A DNA stretch of 64,000 nucleotides from Micromonospora sp. MH99 (GCF_021442385.1 NZ_MUZA01000007.1:96110-160109); one strand, 5' to 3'. Shown: positions 43,654 through 52,073, counted from the first letter of the stretch. Program-made: numbers and translations. The notes: a model not told the origin generated them from the letters alone.

Positions 43654-46600
43654 CTAGATGACCGAGTGCGTCACGACCGCCGTGTAGTCGCCGACCACCA
43701 GCCCGGGCGGGAGCGCAACCAGCAGCGTCGGGTTCCAGGTGGCGGAGTTCGGGTCGCCGCTTCGGCCGGACCACCCGGCGGCCGTACGCGGGGTGTCCAG
43801 CACCGCGCCGGGCTGCGGGAGGAAGGTTCCGTCGCCGGTGGTGGCGAGGGCCGCACCGGAGGCGTACGTGACGCTGCTGCTCGGGATGGTCTCGCCACCC
43901 GAGCCGGACCCCGTGGTGAAGTTCGTGGTCGAGACGACGCTGACCCACCGTCCGGAGAAGGGACCGCGGTCGTCGCTCACGGTCACCGGGCCGAGCTGCC
44001 CCGAGACGCCTGTCGCGTCCGACGTGACGGTGCCGAGCGGGGAGATCGCCGGGACGCTGATGGAGAGCCCGCCGAGCGGGTTGATGACCAGGTCGACAGG
44101 TCGGGTGGCCGACTGGTTGTCCGAGTCGGTCACCCGCACCGTGAACGGGAACGTCCCGGACGCGGTGGGCGTGCCGGAGAGCAGACCGCTGAACGGGTCG
44201 AGGGTCAGCCCGGCGGGCAGGCTCCCGGCGCTCACCGACCAGACGAAGGGGCTCGTTCCGCCAGCCACGGTGAGCTGGTACTGGTACGGCACGTACGCCT
44301 TGCCGGGCGGCGGCGGCGCGAAGGTCAGCGTCGGCGGCGGGTTGACCGTCACCGCCGCGGACGCTGCCGACTGCCCGCCGGTGCCCGCCGCGTTGATCGC
44401 GGCCACCCGGAAGGTGTACGTCGCGCCGCCGGTCAGTCCGGTGACGGTCTGGGTCGTGGCGGTCCCGGTGAAGGTCTGCGGCGTCTGCGCCACACCGTTG
44501 AGGTACGGCGTGACCGTGTAACCGGTGATCGGCGAACCGCCGTTGGCCGGGGTCGTCCAGCTCAGCGTGGCCGCGGTGGTCCCCGCGGTGACCGAGGTGA
44601 TCGTCGGTGCGCCCGGCAGGGTGTACGGGACGACCGCCGCCGAGGCCGGACTGGCCGCGCCGGTGCCGTACGCGTTCACCGCCGCCACGCGGAAGGCGTA
44701 CGACGAGCCGGCGGTCAGCCCGGTCACGGTGCGGCTGGTGGTGGAGGCGTCGAAGGAGAGGGTCGGCTGGTTGACGCCGTCCCGGATCGGGGTGATCAGG
44801 TACGTCGTGATCGGGCTTCCGTTGCTCGCCGGCGCGGTCCAGCTCACGGTGGCGCTGGTGATGCCCGCGACCGCAGTGGGTGTGGCGGGAGTGCCGGGCG
44901 CGGACGCGTAGACGTAGCTGGCCGATCCCGCGGAGCCGCGGGTGACGACGCTGACGGTGACCGTGGCGGCGCTGGAGCGGGCGGGCATGGAGGAGATGCC
45001 GATTGTGCCGTCGGAGTTCACGGTGAAGCAGCCGGCGGCCGGGCCGGACGTGCACGGCAGCAGCAGCACCGACGTACCGGCCTGCTGTTCGGCGGCCGTG
45101 CCGATGGTGATCGCGGTCGCTGCGGTGAGGCCGCTTCCGCCGACGGTGACCGCGATGCCCCCGGCGATCGAACTCTGCGCCGGGGTGACGGTCACGCCGC
45201 TCGGTGCGGTGGCCGGCGCGACGGGCGTGGTGGCGGAGGAGTAGCCCGGGTTGGCGTCGATCGAGGACGAGGTCGCCACCGTGGCGGTCTGGATCAGCGC
45301 CGGCGTCACCCCGGTTCCGGTCACGGTCGCGGCAACTGTGATCGGCGGCAGCGAGGTCCCGCCGGGGAACGGACCGTTGCTGTTGGTGCAGCTGATGGTC
45401 TGCCCGGATGGTGCGCCGCAGACCCAGCCGGAGCCGAACGCCCCGCGCGGCACGACACCTGTGGGCACGGTCTGGGTGACCGAGATCGGCGCCGTCTCGG
45501 TGGCCCCGGCGTCGACCCCCGCGGTGATCGAGTAGGTGACGGGATCGCCGGGCTGCGGGCTCGGGCCGACCGCGCTGGCCTGCGACACGTTCAGGTCCGG
45601 CACCGGGTTGAAGGTGACCGCGCGGGCGTTGTCGAGCTCGTGGAAGTCGGTGACCGAGCCGGTCGAGCCCACCCAGCCGAAGGCGAGTTGCCGGGGAAAG
45701 CCGCTGGCGTTGAGCCAGGTCGGTGACGGGTACAGGCTCGGCGACACGACCGGGAGGCTCCCGGCCAGCGTCCGCGCCGATCCTCCGATCGGTGTGAACC
45801 GCACCCGGTACTCACCGGCCGGCACGGTGATCCCGGTGTCGGTCGTGTACGGGGACGAGGTCGTGTTGGCGACCACCTCGACCGGCACCACCGAGGCGGC
45901 GCGGGTGGTGGCACGCAGCGTCAGCGGGGGCGACGAGGTGGTGGTGGCGGTGCTGTTGATCGCGCAGTAGCCGACACCGTTACGGCCCGGCCCGCGGATC
46001 ACGACCTGGCCGGGCACCCGATTGTTGGTGGTGGAGATGTACGGCGGATTCGTGCAGCCGGAGCCCTGGTAGAGGCTGTTGCTGAAGTTGCCGAAGACGT
46101 CCAGCCCGACGCCCAGGTAGCCGTTGGACAGACCCACCGAGGCGCCGTTGAACGCCGCCGAGTAGCCGAGGGATCCGCCCGGCTGGCCGATGACCGCCGG
46201 GGACAGCGGGTTGGCCGGATCGACGGCGGCCAGCGCGAACGCCATGCCGTCCGCTCCCGGGCTGGAGCCGCCGTACTGGTAGGTGTTGAACGAGACGTGC
46301 AGGCCCTGCGAGGTGGGCACGCTCACCGCGCCGAACACCCCGCCCTGGCGGGTAGCCGTGGCCGGGGTGAGGCGCAGCTTGCCCGCGCCCTGCGGGTCGG
46401 TGGACGTGGTGCAGCTCAGCAGGGGGCCGTTTGTCGAGTTGCCGGCCGCGCTCAGGCAGGCGGTGTTGGTCGCGGTGGGGGTGGGGACGCCCGGCACCGT
46501 CACGGGGCCGATGCCGTTCGCGGTGTTGTTGTGGAACGGTTGGTCGAACAGGACCGACCCGACCGCCCACGCGGAAGGCGGTGCGAGCGCGAGGGTTCCC

Positions 46601-46665
46601 GCGGTGACGGCGACCACCAGAGCCGCAGCGCTCACGGGACGACGCCGCCGACCCCGAAACGTCAT
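43654..46665 (-). CDS. Large secreted lectin / FnIII / WxL-like surface protein (1003 aa)
   Basis: A 1003-residue exported protein. Domains in order: signal peptide (1-36), an L-type-lectin-like domain (about 37-335, with DGMAFALAAVDPANP and GLSNGYLGVGLDVFG), a DUF11-like domain, an IPT/TIG-like domain (about 480-585), two fibronectin type III domains (about 590-775), a He-PIG/cadherin-like domain, and a C-terminal WxL-like domain (about 868-1003) ending YTAVVTHSVI. That last domain is clearly homologous to the small protein encoded at 42006, including the THSV ending. The protein probably decorates the cell wall and binds glycan. The start is ATG 46665, with GGGAG five bases upstream; GTG 46671 is an alternative. 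Confidence 0.85.
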   Translation of the reverse strand: MTFRGRRRRPVSAAALVVAVTAGTLALAPPSAWAVGSVLFDQPFHNNTANGIGPVTVPGVPTPTATNTACLSAAGNSTNGPLLSCTTSTDPQGAGKLRLTPATATRQGGVFGAVSVPTSQGLHVSFNTYQYGGSSPGADGMAFALAAVDPANPLSPAVIGQPGGSLGYSAAFNGASVGLSNGYLGVGLDVFGNFSNSLYQGSGCTNPPYISTTNNRVPGQVVIRGPGRNGVGYCAINSTATTTSSPPLTLRATTRAASVVPVEVVANTTSSPYTTDTGITVPAGEYRVRFTPIGGSARTLAGSLPVVSPSLYPSPTWLNASGFPRQLAFGWVGSTGSVTDFHELDNARAVTFNPVPDLNVSQASAVGPSPQPGDPVTYSITAGVDAGATETAPISVTQTVPTGVVPRGAFGSGWVCGAPSGQTISCTNSNGPFPGGTSLPPITVAATVTGTGVTPALIQTATVATSSSIDANPGYSSATTPVAPATAPSGVTVTPAQSSIAGGIAVTVGGSGLTAATAITIGTAAEQQAGTSVLLLPCTSGPAAGCFTVNSDGTIGISSMPARSSAATVTVSVVTRGSAGSASYVYASAPGTPATPTAVAGITSATVSWTAPASNGSPITTYLITPIRDGVNQPTLSFDASTTSRTVTGLTAGSSYAFRVAAVNAYGTGAASPASAAVVPYTLPGAPTITSVTAGTTAATLSWTTPANGGSPITGYTVTPYLNGVAQTPQTFTGTATTQTVTGLTGGATYTFRVAAINAAGTGGQSAASAAVTVNPPPTLTFAPPPPGKAYVPYQYQLTVAGGTSPFVWSVSAGSLPAGLTLDPFSGLLSGTPTASGTFPFTVRVTDSDNQSATRPVDLVINPLGGLSISVPAISPLGTVTSDATGVSGQLGPVTVSDDRGPFSGRWVSVVSTTNFTTGSGSGGETIPSSSVTYASGAALATTGDGTFLPQPGAVLDTPRTAAGWSGRSGDPNSATWNPTLLVALPPGLVVGDYTAVVTHSVI

Positions 46666-46765
46666 GTCCACTCCCAGCTTTCACTTCAGCCCCGAAGTGG
46701 ACTATATCCCCCCAAATCACCCACCTGCGGTGGACGGCGATAAAGCTGGGGACGACGCGCGCAAA

Positions 46766-46806
46766 GCGGACCGACCTCCTCGGTCAAGCCGAAGAGGTCG
46801 GTCCGC
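46766..46806 (-). terminator. Hairpin terminator after the DUF2188 gene
   Basis: A perfect 13-bp stem (46766-46778 with 46794-46806) with a further short inner stem lies 14 bases after the stop codon of the DUF2188 gene. Confidence 0.75.
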
Positions 46807-46820
46807 AGGCGGTGCGGCGG

Positions 46821-47051
46821 TCAGCCCGCGATCTCCCGTGGGTCGCGGCTGCGCGGGTACGTGTTCTTCTCACCGATCGTGCCGTCCTGCTTCTTGATCA
46901 CATGCTCGACGCCCCGGTCGGCTGCCATGTCGCGCCCCTGCGCCTGCGCGTCGGCCTTGGAGTCGTGCGTGCTGCTGGCCCGGTCGTTACCCTCCGGACG
47001 GTTCTTCCACTGCCCGTCTTCCTGGTACGTGTCGACGTCACCCTTGGCCAT
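46821..47051 (-). CDS. DUF2188 domain protein
   Basis: A 76-residue protein matching DUF2188: a short strand (GDVDTYQEDGQWKNRPEGND), a helix with alternating Ala (SKADAQAQGRDMAAD) and a final strand (VEHVIKKQDGTIGEKNTYP) ending in the characteristic DPREIAG tail. It is hydrophilic and cytoplasmic. The ATG at 47051 has GGAGGAG seven bases upstream, preferred over a TTG two codons earlier. The function of DUF2188 proteins is unknown; they are common small actinobacterial and proteobacterial proteins. Confidence 0.85.
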   Translation of the reverse strand: MAKGDVDTYQEDGQWKNRPEGNDRASSTHDSKADAQAQGRDMAADRGVEHVIKKQDGTIGEKNTYPRSRDPREIAG

Positions 47052-47124
47052 CGCCAACTCCTCCCCTGCGTCTGAACTGTCACCAGGATCAGTGCCCCGA
47101 GCCGTGCCGGGTAAACCGCGGTCC

Positions 47125-47811
47125 TCAGGAGACGGTCGGGCAGTTGTCGCTCACCCGCCGGAGTATCTGTTCGCGTTCGTCCGTGGTGATGCCCGACGGC
47201 GTGCCGCCGAAGTGGGTCTCGACCTTGTCCCAGCCGCGTCGCTGCTCGTAGTGCAGGTGCGGAGCGCCGGAGTCCCCCGTGCTGCCGAGCTTTCCGATCT
47301 GCTCACCCTGGGCGACCTTCTGCCCGACCTTGACCAGTGGCGGTTCGAGCATGTGCAGGTACTGCGTCTCCCACTTGCCGCCGTGATCGATCTTCACCCA
47401 GTAGCCACCACCGCGACCGCGTGGGCCTTGCGGATTCTCCGGCGTACGGCCACCCAGCGAACCGTTGATGCCCGCCACGGTGACCGTGCCGCCGTAGGAC
47501 GCGAGCACCGGACGCCCCCACGCCTCGCCCTCGATGGGGAACAGGTCGACGTCGAAGTCGTCGTGCCCGGGGTAGGTGCTGAGCTGCCACGTCTCGCCGC
47601 AGGCGACCGGCATCTGAAAGAGCGGGCGGGGACCGGCCGGGCGCAGCAGCGGCACGACCACCACGGCGACGCCGGCCACGGCCGCCGCGACGACGAGCGC
47701 GAGAAGCACGGGGATCGCCCCTCGGCGGCTGCGGCGGTGGCTGCGGGCTGGGGTCGGGCGGCCGGTCGTCACCGGCCCGAGCATGGCAGACGCCGGCAAC
47801 GCTCCGGCCAT
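47125..47811 (-). CDS. Membrane-anchored M23 family metallopeptidase
   Basis: A 228-residue protein. A basic start and one transmembrane helix (AIPVLLALVVAAAVAGVAVVVVP, about residues 34-55) anchor a C-terminal M23 (LytM-like) domain. Zinc ligands are visible in GHDDFDVDLFP and in SGAPHLHYEQ (HxH), so the endopeptidase is probably active on peptidoglycan cross-bridges. Two starts are possible, ATG at 47811 and ATG at 47784, neither with a strong ribosome-binding sequence; the longer is given. It is divergent from the membrane protein/TetR operon. Confidence 0.82.
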   Translation of the reverse strand: MAGALPASAMLGPVTTGRPTPARSHRRSRRGAIPVLLALVVAAAVAGVAVVVVPLLRPAGPRPLFQMPVACGETWQLSTYPGHDDFDVDLFPIEGEAWGRPVLASYGGTVTVAGINGSLGGRTPENPQGPRGRGGGYWVKIDHGGKWETQYLHMLEPPLVKVGQKVAQGEQIGKLGSTGDSGAPHLHYEQRRGWDKVETHFGGTPSGITTDEREQILRRVSDNCPTVS

Positions 47812-47829
47812 GGGTGGCCCCGCTTCGCG

Positions 47830-47858
47830 TTGCAGTCGAATCGTAAAAGCGTTATCGT
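47830..47858 (+). promoter_or_regulatory. Promoter of the membrane protein - TetR operon
   Basis: TTGCAG at 47830-47835 and TATCGT at 47853-47858 are separated by 17 bases. An AT-rich stretch lies in the spacer, and transcription would begin inside the palindrome at 47864-47879. Confidence 0.55.
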
Positions 47859-47863
47859 CTTTG

Positions 47864-47879
47864 CAATGCACTTGCATTG
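47864..47879. promoter_or_regulatory. 16-bp palindromic operator over the likely transcription start
   Basis: CAATGCA and TGCATTG flank a two-base centre, giving a perfect 7-2-7 palindrome six bases after the -10 box. A repressor bound here would block initiation. The TetR regulator encoded second in the same operon is the natural candidate. Confidence 0.65.
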
Positions 47880-47900
47880 GAACCATTGCGGGAGGCGACC

Positions 47901-48566
47901 ATGACCGGCACGAGGACGCCGACCAGCGCGAGAGTGGGACCGCTGGTGCGCCGGGCGGCGGTGGCCGAGGCCGCGATGTGGCGCAGCCTCTACCTGTGGG
48001 CACGGCGCCGTCCACTGCCGTTGGGGCCCGGCGACGAGCCGTTCGGCTACCTCGGCGTGGTCAAGCCGATCCTCGGCATCTTCATCGCCCTGTCGGTGGT
48101 CGAGATCCCGATCTTCGACCTGATCGTCACCCACGTGGTGCCGTGGCGGCCGGCCCGCTGGATCGTGCTCGGCCTGGGCGTCTGGGGCGTGCTCTGGATG
48201 CTCGGCCTCTGGGCCGGCATGACCATCCATCCCCACGTCGTGGGTGACAGGGGTCTGCGGGTGCGGGTCAACTCGGGCATCGACATCTGGATCCCCTGGA
48301 CGGACGTCGAGGCGCTGCGCAAGCGCCACCGCTCACTGCCGTCCAGCAGGTCCGTCCAGATCGAGCAGGAGGGTGACCGCCGCGTCCTGCACCTCTCGGT
48401 CGGCAGCCAGACGAGCATCGACGTCCTGCTACGCCGGCCGACGACGTTCGACCTGCCCACGGGCCGGTCGGCGCCGATGGACGAGCTGCGGCTGTACGCC
48501 GACGACCCCGACGGACTGCTGCGCAGCGCCCGGGGCACACCCGCGGGCGACACCGCCCGCCACTAG
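47901..48566 (+). CDS. Hypothetical membrane protein co-transcribed with a TetR regulator
   Basis: A 221-residue protein with two transmembrane helices (VVKPILGIFIALSVVEIPIFDLIV and WIVLGLGVWGVLWMLGLWAGM, residues about 50-115). A cytoplasmic-looking C-terminal domain of strands (GLRVRVNSGIDIWIPWTDVEALRKR) follows, which resembles bacterial PH-like domains. There is no signal peptide beyond the first helix. GGGAGG precedes the ATG. The TetR gene follows after 45 bases and an operator palindrome precedes it, so TetR probably represses this gene. The function is unknown. Confidence 0.75.
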   Translation: MTGTRTPTSARVGPLVRRAAVAEAAMWRSLYLWARRRPLPLGPGDEPFGYLGVVKPILGIFIALSVVEIPIFDLIVTHVVPWRPARWIVLGLGVWGVLWMLGLWAGMTIHPHVVGDRGLRVRVNSGIDIWIPWTDVEALRKRHRSLPSSRSVQIEQEGDRRVLHLSVGSQTSIDVLLRRPTTFDLPTGRSAPMDELRLYADDPDGLLRSARGTPAGDTARH

Positions 48567-48611
48567 CGTCGTCGGGGTGTGCCAACGACCCACTGTGAAA
48601 CGATCGAGGTC

Positions 48612-49190
48612 ATGCCCAGGAAGGTCGATCACCAGCAGCGACGCACCCTCATCGCGGACGCGTTGATGCGGGTCGCCGCCGATCAGGGCCTGGAGGCGGT
48701 CAGCCTGCGTCACGTGGCCACCGAGGCGGGCGTGTCCGCCGGGATGGTCCAGCACTACTTCCGCACCAAGGACGAGATGATGGCGTTCGCGTTGAGCGTG
48801 GTCCGCGAGCGCAGTCAGGTCCGGGTCGCCGACGCGGTGGCGGGCCTGGGCGAGAACCCCTCCCCCCGGCTGCTGCTGCGCACGATGATCGCCGCGCTCC
48901 TGCCGCTCGACGAGCACACCCGCGACGACGGTCGGGTGGCGCTCGCGTTCCTCGCGTACACGGCGGTGCGACCGTCGGCCGCGGCCAGCCTCCGCGAGGA
49001 CACCGCGCAGCTCGCCGCGTTCATCGCCAGCGTCCTGCCCAGCAACGACGCGGCCGCGGCGGCCGGCCTGCTGGCGCTGATGGAGGGGCTGGGCGTGTAC
49101 CTGCTCGGTGGCCAGTACACCGCCGAGCAGGCCCTGGACGCCTTGGACGCCCACCTGGACCTGCTCTTCGGCGCACCGACCACCTCCTGA
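48612..49190 (+). CDS. TetR/AcrR family transcriptional regulator
   Basis: A 192-residue repressor. The N-terminal helix-turn-helix is RRTLIADALMRVAADQGLEAVSLRHVATEAGVSAGMVQHYFRTKDEMM, close to the BetI-like subgroup (the FxTKDEM-type ending). The C-terminal helical domain (residues 60-192) would dimerise and bind an effector. GAGG precedes the ATG at 48612; the frame is open 11 codons further upstream. It is the second gene of the operon starting at 47901, and a palindromic operator overlies that operon's start, so autoregulation is likely. Confidence 0.92.
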   Translation: MPRKVDHQQRRTLIADALMRVAADQGLEAVSLRHVATEAGVSAGMVQHYFRTKDEMMAFALSVVRERSQVRVADAVAGLGENPSPRLLLRTMIAALLPLDEHTRDDGRVALAFLAYTAVRPSAAASLREDTAQLAAFIASVLPSNDAAAAAGLLALMEGLGVYLLGGQYTAEQALDALDAHLDLLFGAPTTS

Positions 49191-49207
49191 GCGACGACGC
49201 CGCTACC

Positions 49208-50569
49208 TCAACAACGCGGCACGTTCGGGATGTACCCGTCGTAGCCGGTGAGCAGGTACGCGTCGGACACGTAGCGGTTCGTGCCGATCCGGTCCCAGAC
49301 GGAGGTGGTGCCGTACGGGCCGGTGACCGTGCTGCCGACGGCCTGGCAGTAGACGGACACCGTGGCGCCGTCGGCGACCGAGCCGACGACCGGATAGCTG
49401 GCTCCCGGGCCGGAGCGCACGTTCAGGGTGCTCGCGCTGGTGGTCACCGTGCCCGAGCCGATGCCGGTGATCCCGTTCACCAGTTGCAGGTAGTAGGTCC
49501 AGTTCCAGTTCGGGCCGGGGTCGGTGTGGGTGGCGCCGGGCACCTCGACGTGGCCGATGATGTGCGCCCGGTCCCTGGGGATGCCGTACCTGGTGGTGAG
49601 GCTGCGGGTCAGCGCGGCCGACCCGCGGTACATGGCGTCGGTGAACCAGGCCGGATTGTCGACGTACCCCTCGTGCTCGATCCCGATCGACTGGGTGTTG
49701 TAGGTCCAGTTGCCGGCGTGCCAGGCGATGTCCTTCTCCCGCACCGACTGGGTGACCGCGCCGTCCGAGGATCGGACCGTGTAGTGCGCGCTGGCCTGGG
49801 CGGCCGGGTTCTGGAACCAGCTGACAGTCCCGGCGTACGAGCCCTGCGCCAGGTGGATGACGACGCGGTCGACGGGGTGGCTGCCCGGCCGGCTGGCCAC
49901 CGTGTAGTTGCTCGTGCTGGCCGGCGCCCACGCCGCCGGCCCGTAGTCGGTGCTGAGGGTGCCGACCCCGCCGAGCACCGCGGCCCGCTCCAGGGCGCCC
50001 CGACGCGGCGCGACCGGCCGGCCGGCCACCGCCTCGCCGCGCGTCGCGGCGAATCCGACGCGCAGCAGGTCGTAGACGGTGTCCGCGTAGAGCCGGGCGA
50101 CCGACGGGTCGCTGGCGCCGCCGTACCGGACGACCGGCGCGTACCACAGGTTCACGTCGTCGCGGGCCGTGGCGGTGAGGCCGGCCTGATCGGCGTACGA
50201 GCGCAGCACGGCTGCCGCCCCGAGGACGTTCGCCGCGGGTTCGGTGCGGAGCACGCCCGGACCGAGTCGGGTGAGGGTGACCGCCTCGTCCAGGGTGCGG
50301 TTGGCGGCCAGGTGCATGAGCCCGTACCCGCCGGACGTGCTCGCCGTGCCCGCGCGCGGGTCCAGCCGCGACTCGGCGTACCCGAGGGCCACCAGCAGGT
50401 CGCGGGGAACGTCGTACCGCACGGCGGCGGTGTCGAACGCGGCGGTCAGCGGGGCGACCGACGCCGCGCCGGGGTCGGCGGCGGCCGGTGACGCGACCGC
50501 GACGACGCTGGTCAGGGCGGTGGTCAGGGTGAGCAGGAGCCGGCCTCGGTGGGAGGTGCGAACGGACAT
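49208..50569 (-). CDS. Peptidoglycan hydrolase: SLT-like domain, amidase_2 domain and SH3 domain
   Basis: A 453-residue secreted enzyme. The signal peptide ends near residue 33. Residues 40-170 look like a lytic-transglycosylase-type domain: LLVALGYAESRLDP supplies the catalytic Glu and GGYGLMHLA fits the GxGxMQ motif. An N-acetylmuramoyl-L-alanine amidase_2/PGRP domain follows, with VDRVVIHLAQGSY, SIGIEHEGY and IIGHVEVPGATHTDPGPNW carrying the zinc ligands. A C-terminal SH3-like domain (LNVRSGPGASYPVVGSV) resembles that of the next upstream gene. It should cut glycan strands and release peptides. AGGAG precedes the ATG. Confidence 0.9.
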   Translation of the reverse strand: MSVRTSHRGRLLLTLTTALTSVVAVASPAAADPGAASVAPLTAAFDTAAVRYDVPRDLLVALGYAESRLDPRAGTASTSGGYGLMHLAANRTLDEAVTLTRLGPGVLRTEPAANVLGAAAVLRSYADQAGLTATARDDVNLWYAPVVRYGGASDPSVARLYADTVYDLLRVGFAATRGEAVAGRPVAPRRGALERAAVLGGVGTLSTDYGPAAWAPASTSNYTVASRPGSHPVDRVVIHLAQGSYAGTVSWFQNPAAQASAHYTVRSSDGAVTQSVREKDIAWHAGNWTYNTQSIGIEHEGYVDNPAWFTDAMYRGSAALTRSLTTRYGIPRDRAHIIGHVEVPGATHTDPGPNWNWTYYLQLVNGITGIGSGTVTTSASTLNVRSGPGASYPVVGSVADGATVSVYCQAVGSTVTGPYGTTSVWDRIGTNRYVSDAYLLTGYDGYIPNVPRC

Positions 50570-50587
50570 GGGCACTCCTTCCGGTAG

Positions 50588-50621
50588 CTGCGGTTGGCGG
50601 CCGGTGGGCCGCCAACCGCAG
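50588..50621 (-). terminator. Perfect 15-bp hairpin between two wall-hydrolase genes
   Basis: Arms 50588-50602 and 50607-50621 are fully complementary with a GGTG loop. It follows the M23-SH3 gene by 12 bases and ends 18 bases before the amidase start codon, leaving no room for a promoter between. Termination is presumably partial. Confidence 0.8.
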
Positions 50622-50632
50622 GGGTCGAACCG

Positions 50633-51799
50633 TCAGCACCAGCCGTTGATCGGACCGTTCACACCAGTGGACAGGTAGGCGTCGGACACCCAACTGCCGT
50701 CGCTCAACCGGTTCCAGAGCGCGGTGGTGCCGTACCGCCCGGTGTGCGAGGTGCCGTTGGCGGAGCAGGAGATGGTGACCGTGGCGCCGTCGGCCACCGA
50801 GCCGAGCGAGCCGTAGCCGGTCCCCGGACCGGCCCGGCGAGTCAGCACCCCACCGCCGTTCGCGTCGACAACGCCCTGGTTGAAGCCGAGCGCACCGTAG
50901 TTGTAGAGGCCACCGCCGACACCGGCATAGGCCGAGCCGTGCCGCGCCCCGCCCTGGTACGCGGTGCCGCTGCTGGCCAGCACCCACTTGCCGATGTCGT
51001 GGCCGGCGATCGGCACGTACGCGCTGTTCTGCCGCAGCCCGAAGTGGACGTGCCGGCCGTAGGCGGCCCCACCGCAGGTCACGTCGGTGCCGGTGTTGCC
51101 CAGCACGGCGCCCTGGCCGACGCCGGCGCCGTTGACGGAGATGCTGTTCCACAGGTGGTAGTAGTCGGTCGAGTAGCCCCGGTCGTGGATGACCCGGATC
51201 CACCCCTGACACATCGTGTACGCCGTGCCGGCCCGGGCGGCGCGGACCACCTGGTCGCCGCCGGCCAGGTCGACCGAGCTGTACGGGGACTCCGTTCCGC
51301 CCCAGCCGTGCGGGCCGCTGGTGAGCGTCCACGTCTGGCCCACACCGAACGGCAGGGCCATCCCGGTCCGGTAGTCGCCGCCCGCGTACATCGGGGTCGG
51401 CGTGGTGGTGAGCACGTCCCTCTCCTGGCTGGTCACCAGTGGCGACTCGGCGGCCAGTTCACCGAAGGCGGCCTCGCCGTCGAAGGCGATCCGCCAGCCG
51501 GCGGCCCCGGACCGGGCGATGAAGATCGACCCGGTCGGGTGGGCGTCCTCCTGTCGGGGCGCGAGAGCGACGGCGGTGCCGAACGCCCACCGGCCGCTGG
51601 TGCGGCTGACGGTGATCCGCGTGTCGGGCCGCGCGCCGGCCGTGGACAGCTCGGCGGAACCGAGCAGCTTGGCGGTCACCGCGTCGGTGAGCGCGGGGGT
51701 GACGGCCGCGGCGACGGCGCTGGGGGCCGCCCCGATCAGGCTCGTGACCAGCAACAGGGTCGCGGCTGCGCCGCCGACCAGTCGTCGACCGTGTCTCAT
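50633..51799 (-). CDS. Secreted M23 family metallopeptidase with SH3 domain
   Basis: A 388-residue secreted enzyme. The signal peptide covers about residues 1-31. An N-terminal region of about 120 residues has strands of the type found in secreted actinobacterial M23 proteins. The peptidase domain carries GPHGWGG...SSVDLAGG (first His and Asp) and YGRHVHFGLR (HxH), with YYHLWNSI between. The C-terminal SH3-like domain (TRRAGPGTGYGSLGSVADGATVTISC) is a close paralogue of that of the amidase gene downstream. The ATG at 51799 has GTGAGG upstream. A promoter lies at 51901-51928. Confidence 0.88.
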   Translation of the reverse strand: MRHGRRLVGGAAATLLLVTSLIGAAPSAVAAAVTPALTDAVTAKLLGSAELSTAGARPDTRITVSRTSGRWAFGTAVALAPRQEDAHPTGSIFIARSGAAGWRIAFDGEAAFGELAAESPLVTSQERDVLTTTPTPMYAGGDYRTGMALPFGVGQTWTLTSGPHGWGGTESPYSSVDLAGGDQVVRAARAGTAYTMCQGWIRVIHDRGYSTDYYHLWNSISVNGAGVGQGAVLGNTGTDVTCGGAAYGRHVHFGLRQNSAYVPIAGHDIGKWVLASSGTAYQGGARHGSAYAGVGGGLYNYGALGFNQGVVDANGGGVLTRRAGPGTGYGSLGSVADGATVTISCSANGTSHTGRYGTTALWNRLSDGSWVSDAYLSTGVNGPINGWC

Positions 51800-51900
51800 C
51801 GTGGCCTCACTCTCGGATGTGGTTCCGGGCCGTCGGTTTCCGCCGCGGGTGTCTCCTTCAGGGATGACAACCGAGAGACAACCGTCGATATTGACGCTGA

Positions 51901-51928
51901 TTGTTATGTAGCAAATCGTCGAAGTCAA
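51901..51928 (-). promoter_or_regulatory. Promoter upstream of the M23-SH3 peptidase gene
   Basis: On the reverse strand TTGACT (51923-51928) is followed after 16 bases by TAACAA (51901-51906), in the most AT-rich part of the 51800-52073 divergent gap. It would leave a leader of about 100 bases. I see no c-di-AMP riboswitch pattern in it. Confidence 0.45.
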
Positions 51929-52073
51929 CGAGCACATCGAAGGTTTTCTACATCCCTGGATTCCCGCCGCGCCGGCCGCCGCCGGACCGCGCGCCGCCCG
52001 CGGACGAGGATTGCGCCATCGGGACGGCCGTGGCACTGTGCGGAACGCCGGTACCGGAAGGGGACGAGCGCGG

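Noticed and set aside
51800..51900. A c-di-AMP (ydaO-type) riboswitch in the leader of the M23-SH3 peptidase gene, common before wall-hydrolase genes in actinomycetes.
   Set aside because: The conserved sequence blocks of that riboswitch are not visible, and the leader is only about 100 bases long.
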